Positions 38,977-48,665 of a DNA stretch of 64,000 bases are shown piece by piece. The first letter of the stretch is position 1. Every line of letters begins with the position of its first letter. The notes beneath the pieces were generated by a model. It was given only the letters and a program-made list of their open reading frames with translations, ran no database searches and had not been told where the DNA came from. The stretch covers positions 4,030,001-4,094,000 of the forward strand of contig NZ_AP024237.1 of assembly GCF_016592155.1 (NCBI RefSeq). Direction: 5' to 3'. The DNA is from Mycobacterium heckeshornense. Its GTDB lineage: Bacteria > Actinomycetota > Actinomycetes > Mycobacteriales > Mycobacteriaceae. The translations under genes were made by a program, and so were the position numbers.

Positions 38977-39004
38977 GACACGAGTGAAGCGCCCGTCCGG
39001 TTCG
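38977..39004 (-). promoter_or_regulatory. SigL autoregulatory promoter
   Basis: Minus strand: CGAACC (38999-39004), 16 bp, CGTGTC (38977-38982), 17 bp before the chosen sigL start. The transcript would begin near the AGGAGG. A short palindrome (CACCTCC-T-GGAGGTG, 38964-38978) overlaps the -10 and ribosome binding site. Confidence 0.7.
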
Positions 39005-39026
39005 AGAACCGGCACACCAGCCACGG

Positions 39027-39827
39027 TTAGCCGAGAGTCAAGATGCGCGGTCCGTCCTCGGTCGCCGCCACGGTGTGCTCCCAGTGTGCCGCACGCGAGC
39101 CGTCGACGGTAGTAACCGTCCATTGATCGTCGAGGACCAGGGTTTTCCGGGTTCCCAGCGTGAGCATCGGTTCGATCGCCAGCACCGACCCGGGGGCCAG
39201 GAGCGGGCCACGGCCGGGGGGTCCCTCGTTGGGCAGGAACGGGTCCATGTGCATTTGCCGGCCGATGCCATGACCGCCGTATCCCTCGACGATGCCGAAC
39301 GTGCGCCCGTAGCGGGCCTCGGCCGCGTGGGTGCCGGTCTCGATGGCATGCGATACATCAGTCAACCGGTTGCCGGGTGTCATTGCCGCGATGCCGGCTT
39401 CCAACGATTCTTTGGTCGCCTGGCACAGCGCTTCATCGGCGGGGTCCAGTGTTCCGACGCCGAACGTGATCGCGGCGTCACCGTGCCAGCCATCGAGGAT
39501 CGCGCCGCAATCGACGGACACCAGATCACCGGGCGCCAAGATCTCGGCGGCGGACGGGATGCCATGCACCACGCGGTCGTTGACCGACGCGCAAATCGAT
39601 GCCGGATAGCCGTGGTAGCCCAGAAACGACGGTCTGGCGCCGGCCTCGCGGATCACCGCTTCGGCGATGCTGTCGAGACTTAACGTCGACGCCCCGGGAA
39701 CCGCGGCCTCCCGGACCGCGCGCAACGCCGCAGCCACCACCGCGCCGGCCGCTGCCATGGCGTCGAGTTCAGCGGCGCTGCGTTGCGGCACAACCTTGCG
39801 ACTGCGCAATCCCGCCAGGGCGATCAT
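39027..39827 (-). CDS. mapA: Methionine aminopeptidase, type I
   Basis: 266 aa. Removes initiator Met. The five metal ligands of the pita-bread fold are visible: two Asp ([18 protein letters not shown]), His in [12 protein letters not shown], Glu in [10 protein letters not shown] and Glu in the C-terminal VAATEDGP segment. Two bases after adk in the secY-adk-mapA arrangement (Rv0732-0734). Confidence 0.95.
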   Translation of the reverse strand: MIALAGLRSRKVVPQRSAAELDAMAAAGAVVAAALRAVREAAVPGASTLSLDSIAEAVIREAGARPSFLGYHGYPASICASVNDRVVHGIPSAAEILAPGDLVSVDCGAILDGWHGDAAITFGVGTLDPADEALCQATKESLEAGIAAMTPGNRLTDVSHAIETGTHAAEARYGRTFGIVEGYGGHGIGRQMHMDPFLPNEGPPGRGPLLAPGSVLAIEPMLTLGTRKTLVLDDQWTVTTVDGSRAAHWEHTVAATEDGPRILTLG

Positions 39828-39829
39828 CG

Positions 39830-40381
39830 CTACTTTCCCAAAGCCCGCAACGCGCGAGCAAACACCTCGTCGACAGTGCCGACGGCGTCGACGGTTTGCA
39901 GTTCGTGTTCGTGCTGGTAGTACTCCAACAACGGCGCGGTCTGGTCGCGGTAGACCGTCATCCGGTTGAGAATGACCTCGTCGTTGTCGTCGTCGCGACC
40001 CCGCCCCCGGAGCCGCTCGAGCAGCACCTCGTCGGGCACGCGCAACTCCAGCACCGCGTCGAGCTTGACTCCCCGGCGTTCCAGCATGTCGTGCAGTGCC
40101 TTCGCCTGTTCCAGGGAGCGCGGATAGCCGTCCAGGATAAAGCCGGCGGCCACGTCAGGTTTGCTCAGACGGTCTTCGACGAGCTTGTTGGTTAGATCGG
40201 AGGGCACCAGATCGCCGGCGTCGAGATAGCGCTTTGCCTCCACACCCAATTCGGTGCCGTTTTCGATATTGCGGCGGAACAGTTCTCCGGTGGAGAGGTG
40301 CGGGACTCCCAGTTTGTCGGCCAGCTTGACAGCCTGCGTGCCCTTGCCGGCCCCCGGCGGCCCCAGCAAAACAACTCTCAC
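39830..40381 (-). CDS. adk: Adenylate kinase
   Basis: 183 aa from GTG 40381, which overlaps the secY stop (GTGA). P-loop [12 protein letters not shown]-binding STGELFRRN, and [10 protein letters not shown]. Short LID ([12 protein letters not shown]) without zinc cysteines, the short actinobacterial form. Two residues longer than the M. tuberculosis enzyme as I recall it (YQHEHEL region). Confidence 0.96.
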   Translation of the reverse strand: MRVVLLGPPGAGKGTQAVKLADKLGVPHLSTGELFRRNIENGTELGVEAKRYLDAGDLVPSDLTNKLVEDRLSKPDVAAGFILDGYPRSLEQAKALHDMLERRGVKLDAVLELRVPDEVLLERLRGRGRDDDNDEVILNRMTVYRDQTAPLLEYYQHEHELQTVDAVGTVDEVFARALRALGK

Positions 40382-41703
40382 TTCAGAAACCCTTCGTAGT
40401 TGCGCTGCATCAGCTGGCTCTCGATCTGTTTGACCGTATCCAAACCGACACCGATCATGATCAAAACCGCGGTTCCGCCGAACGGCAGGTTCTGAACCGT
40501 CCCGGTATTGCCGATCTGCAGGAACAGGTTGGGCAGCACCGAGATCACGCCGAGGTAAATCGAGCCCGGTAGGGTGATGCGGCTGAGCACAAAGCGCAGG
40601 TAATCGGCGGTCGGCCGGCCCGGGCGGATGCCGGGAATAAAGCCGCCGAACTTCTTCATCTCGTCGGCACGTTCGTCGGGGTTGAACGTGATCGACACAT
40701 AGAAGTAGGTAAAGAAGATGATCAAGCTGAAATAGATCGCGATGTAGACCGGGTCGGCCGGGTTCGACAGGTAATTGCCGACGAATTTGTCCCACCACGT
40801 GTTACCCATGCCGCCGGTGCCGCTACGGACCAACTGGGTGATCAGATGCGGGATATAGATCAGCGACGAGGCGAAAATGACCGGGATAACCCCGGCCTGG
40901 TTGACCTTCAGCGGCAGATACGTCGACGTGCCGCCGTACATGCGCCGGCCCACCATGCGCTTGGCGTATTGCACCGGGATGCGGCGCTGGCCCTGCTCGA
41001 CGAACACCACCCCGACGATGATGATCAGCGCGGCCACGCACACCGAGGCGAAGACCACCCCGCCGCGGCTGTCCAGGATTTGCTTTCCTTCCACCGGGAT
41101 GCGCGCGGCGATGCCGACGAAGATCAGCAGCGACATGCCGTTACCGATACCGCGCTCGGTGATCAGCTCGCCCATCCACATCACCAGCCCGGCGCCCGCC
41201 GTCATCACCAGCACGATCACCACCAGCGTGAAGATGCTTTGGTCGGCGATGATGTCCAGGCTGCAGCCCTGCAGCAGGCCGCCGTTGGCCGCCAGCGCCA
41301 CGATGCTGGTGGCCTGCAGGATGGCCAGCGCGATCGCCAGGTAGCGGGTGTACTGGGTCATCTTGGCCTGGCCGGATTGGCCTTCCTTGCGCAGTTCCTC
41401 GAACCGCGGGATGACCACGGTGAGCAGCTGGACGATGATGCTGGCGGTGATGTAGGGCATGACACCGACGGCGAACACGGTCAGCTGCAACAGCGCGCCG
41501 CCGGAGAACAGGTTGATCAGCGAGTAGATCTGCGCCGCTTCGCCACCGCTGACCTGCGCGATGCACTTCTGCACGTTCGGGTAGTCGACACCGGGCGACG
41601 GTATCGAGGCGCCCACCCGGTAGAGGATGACAATGCCCAGCGTGAACAGGATTTTCCGTCGGAGGTCGACTGTCCGCAGCGACGAGATGAAAGCCGAAAG
41701 CAC
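40378..41703 (-). CDS. secY: Preprotein translocase subunit SecY
   Basis: Ten-helix channel of the Sec translocon, 441 aa. Opens [18 protein letters not shown] and carries the conserved plug and helix regions ([48 protein letters not shown]). First gene of secY-adk-mapA, normally the distal part of the spc operon but here, as in M. tuberculosis, parted from rplO by an island. Confidence 0.97.
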   Translation of the reverse strand: MLSAFISSLRTVDLRRKILFTLGIVILYRVGASIPSPGVDYPNVQKCIAQVSGGEAAQIYSLINLFSGGALLQLTVFAVGVMPYITASIIVQLLTVVIPRFEELRKEGQSGQAKMTQYTRYLAIALAILQATSIVALAANGGLLQGCSLDIIADQSIFTLVVIVLVMTAGAGLVMWMGELITERGIGNGMSLLIFVGIAARIPVEGKQILDSRGGVVFASVCVAALIIIVGVVFVEQGQRRIPVQYAKRMVGRRMYGGTSTYLPLKVNQAGVIPVIFASSLIYIPHLITQLVRSGTGGMGNTWWDKFVGNYLSNPADPVYIAIYFSLIIFFTYFYVSITFNPDERADEMKKFGGFIPGIRPGRPTADYLRFVLSRITLPGSIYLGVISVLPNLFLQIGNTGTVQNLPFGGTAVLIMIGVGLDTVKQIESQLMQRNYEGFLK

Positions 41704-41827
41704 TCTTCCTCCTGCGCAGCCGGGCTAACACGGCAAGACTGGCCGGAAGCCTGTTGACCAGCTCTGCTAAACCTGCGTCACGCGCCGAGCACCCGCCGAT
41801 CCCGACGTGCGGAGTCGCGCGCCAAAC

Positions 41828-41833
41828 AGTCTA
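41828..41833 (-). promoter_or_regulatory. Possible -10 element for secY in the 41704-41948 intergenic region
   Basis: TAGACT on the minus strand, 124 bp before secY, the same hexamer as the candidate rplN promoter. No convincing -35 lies 17 bp upstream. The 245-bp region otherwise holds the divergent start of a methyltransferase and no further gene. Confidence 0.22.
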
Positions 41834-41948
41834 CGAGAGTAACAGCGCGCGCAGTGATTGCTGGCAACCAGGCGTACAGTTTCTGGTAGGTCATTAACTT
41901 GACTAAGTATCAAGGCCGGTAGGGATCGGTGCGGCGAAGGGACGGTCG

Positions 41949-42884
41949 ATGACGCGCACGGGTAGCGCACGCTTCGAAGGCGACACCTGGGATTTGGCAT
42001 CCAGTGTCGGGGTGACGGCAACAATGGTGGCCGCAGCGCGGGCGGTGGCCACCCGAGGCCCTGACCCACTGATCAACGACCAGTTCGCCGAGCCGCTGGT
42101 GCGCGCAGTGGGCGTTGATTTCTTCACGCGCATGGCCAGCGGCGAGCTAAGTCCGCACGATCTCGATGACGATGCAGCCAAGGGGCTGCGCCGATTCGCC
42201 GACGCGATGGCCATCCGCACCGAGTACTTCGACAACTTCTTTCTCGACGCCACCGCGGCCGATATCCGCCAGGCGGTGATTTTGGCGTCCGGCTTGGATT
42301 CCCGCCCCTACCGGCTGCCCTGGCCGGCGGGCACCGTGGTGTTCGAAGTCGACCAGCCGCAGGTAATCGCCTTCAAGACGGCGACGCTGGCCCAGTTGGG
42401 TGCGCAGCCGACGGCGGACCGGCGCGCGGTGGCGATCGATTTGCGCGGCGACTGGCCGACGGCGCTTGCGGACGCCGGCTTCGACCCGGGCCGGCCGACC
42501 GCCTGGATTGCCGAGGGCCTGCTGGGCTATCTGACCGCCGAAGCCCAGAATCGGCTGCTCGACCGGATCACGGCGCTGAGCACGCCGGGCAGCCGCTTCG
42601 CCACCGAAGGCCTGCTCGACGTCAACAAGCTCAGCGAACACGAATTGCGGCGGCGCATGCAGCGCCAGTCCGACAGGTGGCGCAGCCACGGCTTCGAGCT
42701 CGACATGGCCGCCCTGGTGTATTTCGACGACCGCACCGACGCCGGCACGTACCTGGCCGATCTGGGCTGGAAGACCGTCAGCACCAGCGCCACCGACCTG
42801 CTGGCCGAGCACGGACTGCCGCCGATCGACGCCGACGACGCCCCCTTCGGCGAGGTGCTCTACCTCAGCGCGGAGCTGGATTAA
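41949..42884 (+). CDS. SAM-dependent methyltransferase, mycobacterial LCMT-like family, copy A
   Basis: 311 aa, ATG 41949 with AAGGGA upstream. Family signature [40 protein letters not shown] motif [25 protein letters not shown] and AEGLLGYL. These leucine-carboxyl-methyltransferase-like (Ppm2-type) enzymes form a large mycobacterial family; Rv0731c sits beside secY in M. tuberculosis and this is the positional counterpart. Substrates unknown. Divergent from secY. Confidence 0.88.
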   Translation: MTRTGSARFEGDTWDLASSVGVTATMVAAARAVATRGPDPLINDQFAEPLVRAVGVDFFTRMASGELSPHDLDDDAAKGLRRFADAMAIRTEYFDNFFLDATAADIRQAVILASGLDSRPYRLPWPAGTVVFEVDQPQVIAFKTATLAQLGAQPTADRRAVAIDLRGDWPTALADAGFDPGRPTAWIAEGLLGYLTAEAQNRLLDRITALSTPGSRFATEGLLDVNKLSEHELRRRMQRQSDRWRSHGFELDMAALVYFDDRTDAGTYLADLGWKTVSTSATDLLAEHGLPPIDADDAPFGEVLYLSAELD

Positions 42885-42888
42885 GGCG

Positions 42889-43140
42889 ATGACCCGCAGC
42901 GACAGGGACGGCTGGGATCTGGCCTCCAGTGTGGATGCTGCTCGTGCCGCGGCGCCGCGAACGGTCGGCATCGACTTGCGAGAGGACTGGCCAAAAACCT
43001 TGCGGCGCATCCTGGAGCGCCGCGGGCTTGCTCGACCACGGCTGTCGGGTGAGTCGCAGGCTTCGGGGTGTTCCCCGACGACGAGGCGGCGGCATTGCGC
43101 ACCATGGCCGCCGTCACCGCACTGCGCAAATAGCAAATAG
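42889..43140 (+). pseudogene. Remnant of a methyltransferase gene (internal deletion, frameshift)
   Basis: The frame opens like an intact family member (TRSDRDGWDLASSV) and jumps directly to a motif normally ~140 residues later ([15 protein letters not shown]), then degenerates. A plausible coding tail (FPDDEAAALRTMAAVTALRK, stop at 43131-43133) is in a different frame, showing at least one frameshift. It lies between two intact family members, 4 bp after copy A. Probably decayed after recombination between tandem copies. Confidence 0.75.
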
Positions 43141-43149
43141 GAGTATCGG

Positions 43150-44049
43150 ATGGCACGCACTGAAAACGACAGTTGGGACCTGGCCTCCAGCGTGGGGGTG
43201 ACCGCGACCCTGGTCGCCGCCTCGCGGGCGATGGCTTCGCAGGGTCGTGATCGGCTGCTCGACGATCCTTTTGCCGACCCGCTGGTCCGTGCGGTCGGCC
43301 TCGAACCCTTTGTTCGCCTGATCGACGGCGAGCTCGATGTCGACGATGACCCGCTGATGAACCGCAGGACGAGGTGTGAACGGATTGCCGTCAGGACAAG
43401 GTTTTTCGACGACTTCTTCGGTGCTGCCGCCGAAGCGGGTGTGCGCCAGGCCGTGATTTTGGCCTCCGGGTTGGACACCAGGGCCTATCGGCTGGGATGG
43501 CCGACGGGCACGGTCGTCTACGAGATCGACCAGCCGCAGGTCATCGAGTTCAAGACGCGAACCCTGGCCGATCTGGGCGCCACGCCGACCGCCGAGCGCC
43601 GTACGGTGGGCATCGACTTGCGTGACGACTGGCCGACCGCGTTGCGGCAGAGCGGTTTTGACGCAAGTCAGCCCGCCGCATGGAGCGCCGAAGGGCTACT
43701 GCCCTATCTGCCGCCCGAGGCCCAGGACCGGCTCTTCGACAACATCACCACGCTCAGCGCGCCCGGAAGCAGGCTGGCCACCGAACATTTCCCGGAACGC
43801 AACGCCTTCTCCGACGAGCGGGCACAACGTCTCAGCGAACAGTGGCACCGTCTCGGCCTGGAGATCGACATGTCCGAGTTGTTCTATCTGGGCGAACGGA
43901 GCATCGTGATGGACTACTTGACTGGTCACGGCTGGCAGGTGACCGCATATCCGGCGCGAGAGTTATACGAGCGCAACGGCTTCGAATTTCCCGAAGATGT
44001 GCTGGCCGCGTTCGGTGAAATGAGCTACGTCAGCGCGGAACTGCGCTAG
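43150..44049 (+). CDS. SAM-dependent methyltransferase, mycobacterial LCMT-like family, copy B
   Basis: 299 aa, ATG 43150. Same family motifs: [92 protein letters not shown]. The last 20 bp overlap the 3' end of the convergent sugar-kinase gene. Substrate unknown. Confidence 0.88.
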   Translation: MARTENDSWDLASSVGVTATLVAASRAMASQGRDRLLDDPFADPLVRAVGLEPFVRLIDGELDVDDDPLMNRRTRCERIAVRTRFFDDFFGAAAEAGVRQAVILASGLDTRAYRLGWPTGTVVYEIDQPQVIEFKTRTLADLGATPTAERRTVGIDLRDDWPTALRQSGFDASQPAAWSAEGLLPYLPPEAQDRLFDNITTLSAPGSRLATEHFPERNAFSDERAQRLSEQWHRLGLEIDMSELFYLGERSIVMDYLTGHGWQVTAYPARELYERNGFEFPEDVLAAFGEMSYVSAELR

Positions 44050-45394
44050 ACCGGCTGGGCCGCGACGGCTTGTCGGCCAGCTCCAAAAACCGGAGGTAGC
44101 GGGCTTCGATCTCGGCGGCCCACGCCGGATCGGGCTCGACGACGCGCTCGATGGCGGCCCACCGCGCGGCGTCGGTTATCGACGACTCCAGGCCGACGGC
44201 CAGCCGGGCCAGGAATGCCGCTCCCAGCGCCGCCCCCTCGGCGACCGCCGACACCTGCACCGGCCGTCCGGTGGCGTCGGCGATGGCCTGCATCCACGGC
44301 TGGACCCGGGTGCCGCCACCGGCGGCCACGATGCGCCCAGTGGCCGCTCCACCGAGGTCGATGATCTGGCGGACCACGAACGCCGAGGCCTCGTAGGCTG
44401 CCCGCCGCAGTGCGGCCGCGTCGTGTGTGAGGTCTAGGCCGTCGAGCACGCAGCGGCGGTCGGGATCGTGCAGCGGGGTGCGTTCGCCGCGCACATACGG
44501 CGACCACACTGGCACCCGATGCGGATCGACCGTCGACGGATCCCCCGGTCCCACAAGGCGATCCACCCAGCCGAGGAACAGTCCGCCGGCGTTGCTGGCG
44601 CCCCCGATCTGGCTCTTGCCGGCAGCCGTGTGGGGGATGGTCCACAGGCCCGGAACTTGGCGGGCTTCGGGAATCGTGGTCCACACGATCAGGGTCGTGC
44701 CGCACAGCACCAGCACGTCGCCGTCCTGGTCGGCGCCGGCCACGATCTGCTCACACAACGCATCGATGGCGCCGACGGCCAATACGGCATCGCCGCCGCG
44801 TACGCGGCCCGCCGCCGCCCCGGTCGCCTCGACCAGGGGCATACGCTCAACCGCGACACCGCATTCGTCGCAGGCGTCGGCGCTCCAGCCCGTGCCGTCG
44901 AACAGCGGAACGGTCGTGTACGCGGTCGCGTAGTCGACCACCGCTTCACCGGCCAGGGCGTAGTTGGCGACCGCGGGTGCCGGCCAGTACCCGGCCGCGT
45001 CCGGTGCTGCGGCGGCGGTCCAGCGCAAAAACTCCGCCGCTTCGCCCACCGGCGGGAAGGGCTGGTCGGCAGCCGCGGGGACCCGGCCCCGACTGTCGCC
45101 GTACAGCAGTCCCGGCGTAATCGGCCGGCCGGCCGAGTCGACCGCGGTCAGCGACGGCACCATTGCCGAGACGGCCACCGCGCGCGCGTCGGGGCGGGCC
45201 AGCCGAGTCAGCGCGGTCAGCGGACCCCGCCGCCAGGCCTCGTCGGCGTCGTGCTCTAGCCGGTCGGGTGCCGGCACTCGCAGCTGGTGCGGCACCCGGG
45301 TCCGGGCCACCACCCGGCCGTCCGCGTCGGCGGCCACCGCTTTGACTGCGGTGCTGCCGACGTCGATGCCGATTGTGACCTCTTTGCGTGACAC
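44030..45394 (-). CDS. xylB: FGGY-family carbohydrate kinase (XylB-like)
   Basis: 454 aa from GTG 45394 ([20 protein letters not shown]). Actin-like ATPase fold: phosphate-1 [11 protein letters not shown], adenosine region [33 protein letters not shown]. Phosphorylates a pentose or related sugar; xylulose is only the name used for Rv0729. Divergent, 30 bp apart, from serA2-fucA, which likely process the same sugar. Upstream frame to 45550 is antisense to serA2. Confidence 0.87.
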   Translation of the reverse strand: MSRKEVTIGIDVGSTAVKAVAADADGRVVARTRVPHQLRVPAPDRLEHDADEAWRRGPLTALTRLARPDARAVAVSAMVPSLTAVDSAGRPITPGLLYGDSRGRVPAAADQPFPPVGEAAEFLRWTAAAAPDAAGYWPAPAVANYALAGEAVVDYATAYTTVPLFDGTGWSADACDECGVAVERMPLVEATGAAAGRVRGGDAVLAVGAIDALCEQIVAGADQDGDVLVLCGTTLIVWTTIPEARQVPGLWTIPHTAAGKSQIGGASNAGGLFLGWVDRLVGPGDPSTVDPHRVPVWSPYVRGERTPLHDPDRRCVLDGLDLTHDAAALRRAAYEASAFVVRQIIDLGGAATGRIVAAGGGTRVQPWMQAIADATGRPVQVSAVAEGAALGAAFLARLAVGLESSITDAARWAAIERVVEPDPAWAAEIEARYLRFLELADKPSRPSRSSAVPR

Positions 45395-45424
45395 GGGCGT
45401 CACCGTACGCCAGCATTGGCAATC

Positions 45425-46405
45425 GTGACTCGGGCTTTGGTGACAGCGCCGTTGCGCGGCGACGGGTTCGAAAAGTTGCGGCGGCTGGCCGACGTGGTGT
45501 ACGACCCGTGGATCGACCAGAAGCCGCTGCGCATCTACACCGCCGAGCAACTGGCCGAGCGGATCTCCTCGGTGGGCGCCGATGTCGTTGTGGTGGAGAG
45601 TGATTCGGTCAGTGGCCCGGTGTTCGAACTAGGGTTGCGCGCCATCGCCTCCACCCGCGGGGATCCCAACAATGTCGACGTGCCCGGCGCCACCGCGGCC
45701 GGTGTTCCGGTGCTGTTCACTCCCGGCCGCAACGCGGAGGGGGTCGCCGAGCTGACGCTGGCGCTGCTGTTCGCCGCCACCCGCCACGTGCTGGCCGCCG
45801 ACGCCGACGTGCGCGCCGGCCAGGTGTTCCGCGACGGCACCATCCCGTATCAGCGGTTTCGGGCGTGGGAGATTGCCGGCTTGACCGCAGGCCTCGTCGG
45901 CCTGGGCGCGGTGGGCCGAGCGGTGAAGTGGCGGCTGTCAGGGCTGGGCGTACGAGTGATCGCCTGCGACCCCTACAACGACGAGGCCTGTCACGGCCTC
46001 GACGAACTGCTCGCCGAGGCCGACATCGTGTCGTTGCACGCACCGGTCACCGACGAGACCGTGGGCATGATCGGCGCCAAGCAGTTCGCTGCGATGCGCG
46101 ACGGTGTGGTGTTCCTCAACACCGCGCGGGCACAGTTGCACGACACCGACGCGCTCGTGGACGCACTGCGCACCGGTAAAGTCGCGGCCGCCGGCTTGGA
46201 CCACTTCGCCGGTGAGTGGCTGCCGGTTGATCACCCGCTGGTGGGCATGCCCAATGTCGTGCTCACGCCGCACATTGGCGGAGCGACGTGGAACACTGAG
46301 GCGCGACAGGCGCAGATGGTGGCCGACGACCTGGAGGCGCTGCTGTCAGGCCGTAAACCCGCGCATATCGTCAACCCGGAGGTGCTGGGGCCATGGGGTC
46401 GGTGA
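45425..46405 (+). CDS. serA2: D-2-hydroxyacid dehydrogenase (SerA2-like)
   Basis: 326 aa from GTG 45425, the length I recall for Rv0728c. NAD-binding GLVGLGAVGRAVKWRL near 150, catalytic Arg in NTARAQLHDTDAL near 235, Glu/Asp in LDHFAGEWLP and His in LTPHIGGAT near 290. Named as a phosphoglycerate dehydrogenase homologue, but the neighbouring kinase and aldolase suggest sugar-acid metabolism. The next gene's GTG overlaps its stop. Confidence 0.88.
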   Translation: MTRALVTAPLRGDGFEKLRRLADVVYDPWIDQKPLRIYTAEQLAERISSVGADVVVVESDSVSGPVFELGLRAIASTRGDPNNVDVPGATAAGVPVLFTPGRNAEGVAELTLALLFAATRHVLAADADVRAGQVFRDGTIPYQRFRAWEIAGLTAGLVGLGAVGRAVKWRLSGLGVRVIACDPYNDEACHGLDELLAEADIVSLHAPVTDETVGMIGAKQFAAMRDGVVFLNTARAQLHDTDALVDALRTGKVAAAGLDHFAGEWLPVDHPLVGMPNVVLTPHIGGATWNTEARQAQMVADDLEALLSGRKPAHIVNPEVLGPWGR

Positions 46406-47058
46406 AATTTGTGGACAATCCGGAGGCCGCGGTGCTGGCCGCCGCCAAGGACATGCTGCGGCGCGGGCTGGTCGAGGGGACCGCGGGCAACATCTCGGCC
46501 CGCCGCGAGGACGGAAATCTGGTTATCACGCCGTCGTCGGTCGACTACGCGGAGATGACGCTGGACGATTTGGTCGTCGTCGACCCTGACGGGGGTGTGC
46601 TGCAGGCGGCCGACGGCCGCTCGCCGTCGACGGAGATGAAGTTGCACCTGGCCTGCTACAAGGCTTTCGACGACATCGGCAGTGTGATCCACAGTCATCC
46701 GGTGTGGGCGACGATGTTCGCGATTGCCCATCAATCGATTCCCGCGTGTATCGACGAGTTCGCTGTCTACTGCGGCGGGGACATCCGCTGTACGGAGTAC
46801 GCCGCGTCGGGCACGCCCGAAGTCGGTCAGAATGCCGTCAAGGCACTGGAAGGCCGCGCGGCCGCGCTGATCGCCAATCATGGTCTGGTGGCGGTCGGCC
46901 CCCGCCCAGACCGCGTGCTGCACGTCACCGCTTTGGTGGAGCGGACAGCGCAAATCGTCTGGGGTGCAAGGGCTCTCGGCGGGCCAGTGCCTATACCTGA
47001 GGATGTCAACGCCGGATTTGCCGGGATCTACGGCTATTTGCGGGCCAACCCGATGTAG
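46402..47058 (+). CDS. fucA: Class II aldolase (L-fuculose-phosphate aldolase-like)
   Basis: 218 aa from GTG 46402, overlapping the serA2 stop (GTGA); an ATG three codons earlier is less likely. Zn-aldolase motifs GNISAR, TPSSVDY, catalytic Glu in STEMKLHL, metal His pair in VIHSHPVWATM and His in LIANHGLVAVG. Cleaves a phosphorylated ketose to dihydroxyacetone phosphate plus an aldehyde, after phosphorylation by the adjacent FGGY kinase. Confidence 0.9.
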   Translation: MKFVDNPEAAVLAAAKDMLRRGLVEGTAGNISARREDGNLVITPSSVDYAEMTLDDLVVVDPDGGVLQAADGRSPSTEMKLHLACYKAFDDIGSVIHSHPVWATMFAIAHQSIPACIDEFAVYCGGDIRCTEYAASGTPEVGQNAVKALEGRAAALIANHGLVAVGPRPDRVLHVTALVERTAQIVWGARALGGPVPIPEDVNAGFAGIYGYLRANPM

Positions 47059-47065
47059 CCAGGTC

Positions 47066-47914
47066 TCATCGACGTCGCCAATTGCGCGGCGAAGCGCCGT
47101 GGGTGCGGCGGAACAGTCTGCTGAAATAGCCTGGATCTGCGATGCCGACCCGTCGGGCCACCTCGCTGACGGGCAGATCGGTATCCGTCAGAAGCTTGCG
47201 GGCTTCGGCCATGCGGCGCTCGATGATCCACTCTTGCACGGTGCGCCCGGTGCGCCGGCGCACCACGGTCGTCAAGTGCCCGGGTGTCATGCCGATTTCG
47301 TGCGCCACATCGCGCAGCGACAGCGGCTCGGCATGGCGGCGGTCGATCACAGCGAACACGTCGGCCAGCAGTGGTTCGCCGCTGCGTCGCAGATCGCCCA
47401 CCACGTCAGCGGCCAACCGTGCCAGCTCAATGAGCAGCAATGTGAGATGCGCCAGCGCCGCCTGTCGGTAGCCCTCTTGCCGCATGGCCAGTTCCGCTTC
47501 GATCGACCCGATCGTCGTGTCCCATGCCGGTCGCCGCTCCGCGGGCACCTCCAGACAAAGCAGCCCGCCAGACCGTCCGTGCAGGAACGGGAACAGCAGC
47601 GGGTGCGCCCGCCACGCCGGCCACGGCGATCGCCCATCGCCGCCCAACGCCGCGGGATCGAACGACACCGCCACCCCACCGTCCGCCGGGCCCACCTGTG
47701 CGGGGTCGATCACTTCGCCTGGCGCCACGACATACACCAGGCCAGCCGGCCGCGCGTACCACAACGCCGGGAAGTCGTGAATGTGGCGACCACGTTCACG
47801 CACGTCGTCGCGGCCCTCCCGGAACACCGACACCGGAGGTGTATCCACGTCACTGCGGTACCCATACACGGGTACGCCCCCGCGATGGCGCACCAATCGG
47901 GCTGCTTGCGTCAT
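47066..47914 (-). CDS. AraC-family transcriptional regulator
   Basis: 282 aa from ATG 47914 (MTQAARLVRHRGGVPVYGYR); another ATG at 47974 is possible. N-terminal cupin-like sensing domain (RHIHDFPALWYARPAGLVYVV) and C-terminal double HTH (PLSLRDVAHEIGMTPGHLTTVVRR, ARRVGIADPGYFSRLFRRTHG, about 190-280). 73 bp separate it from the divergent methyltransferase, its likely target; the fucA operon converges on its 3' end. Confidence 0.85.
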   Translation of the reverse strand: MTQAARLVRHRGGVPVYGYRSDVDTPPVSVFREGRDDVRERGRHIHDFPALWYARPAGLVYVVAPGEVIDPAQVGPADGGVAVSFDPAALGGDGRSPWPAWRAHPLLFPFLHGRSGGLLCLEVPAERRPAWDTTIGSIEAELAMRQEGYRQAALAHLTLLLIELARLAADVVGDLRRSGEPLLADVFAVIDRRHAEPLSLRDVAHEIGMTPGHLTTVVRRRTGRTVQEWIIERRMAEARKLLTDTDLPVSEVARRVGIADPGYFSRLFRRTHGASPRNWRRR

Positions 47915-47987
47915 TATGCCAAAGATAGTCCTAGTTTCACGAACGATTACCCAATCACTTTGGGCACTAGTCATTCACCATCATGCT

Positions 47988-48665
47988 ATGACCGAACATC
48001 GTCTGCATTCCGCCATCCGGGCGATCGGCGGCCAGCACGATTACGTTCCCGGCGCCGGCCACGACCTGCTGTTGCCGGGCTACGACCTCATAGCTCGCCT
48101 ATTCGGCATGAATCCGGTTTACGACGCCCTCATCTCCCAGGCTGAACTCGGCGATGCTCACCGCGTCCTGGAAATCGGCTGCGGCACAGGAAATGTCAGT
48201 ATCCGGGCCAAACGAGGTCATCCTGCGATAGAACTCGTCGGCTGCGACCCTGACCCGCTAGCCCTCGCCAGGGCGCGACGAAAAGCACGCGGCCTCAGCG
48301 GGATTAGCTTCGACCGTGCCTATGCCCAAAGCCTGCCCTACGCCGACGGCGAGTTCGACCGGGTGCTGTCGTCAATGATGCTGCACCATCTGGACGACGA
48401 CGTGAAAGCCGATGCGGCAGCTGAGGTATTCCGGGTCCTGCGCCCCGGCGGCAGACTGCATCTGGTGGACGTCGGCGGCGATATGACCGCCCGCGATGGC
48501 CTGGCGGCCCGCAAGATGTTGCGCAGCCGCCACGTCGCCGGCAACCTCGGCGACTCGATTCCCCGGCTGCTGCGCACGGCCGGGTTCGACTGCGCCGAGG
48601 TCGCCACCCATCGACAACGCTTCGTCGGACGCCTCACCTACTATCGGGCGACCCGTAACTCCTAG
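47988..48665 (+). CDS. Class I SAM-dependent methyltransferase (UbiE-like)
   Basis: 225 aa, ATG 47988. SAM-binding motif VLEIGCGTGNVSIRA near 57, acidic VGCDPDPLALARAR, post-I SLPYADGEFDRVLSSMMLHH and RVLRPGGRLHLVDVGG. Not of the LCMT-like family around it. Substrate unknown. Divergent from the AraC gene. Its stop shares CTAG with the stop of the convergent dehydrogenase. Confidence 0.85.
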   Translation: MTEHRLHSAIRAIGGQHDYVPGAGHDLLLPGYDLIARLFGMNPVYDALISQAELGDAHRVLEIGCGTGNVSIRAKRGHPAIELVGCDPDPLALARARRKARGLSGISFDRAYAQSLPYADGEFDRVLSSMMLHHLDDDVKADAAAEVFRVLRPGGRLHLVDVGGDMTARDGLAARKMLRSRHVAGNLGDSIPRLLRTAGFDCAEVATHRQRFVGRLTYYRATRNS

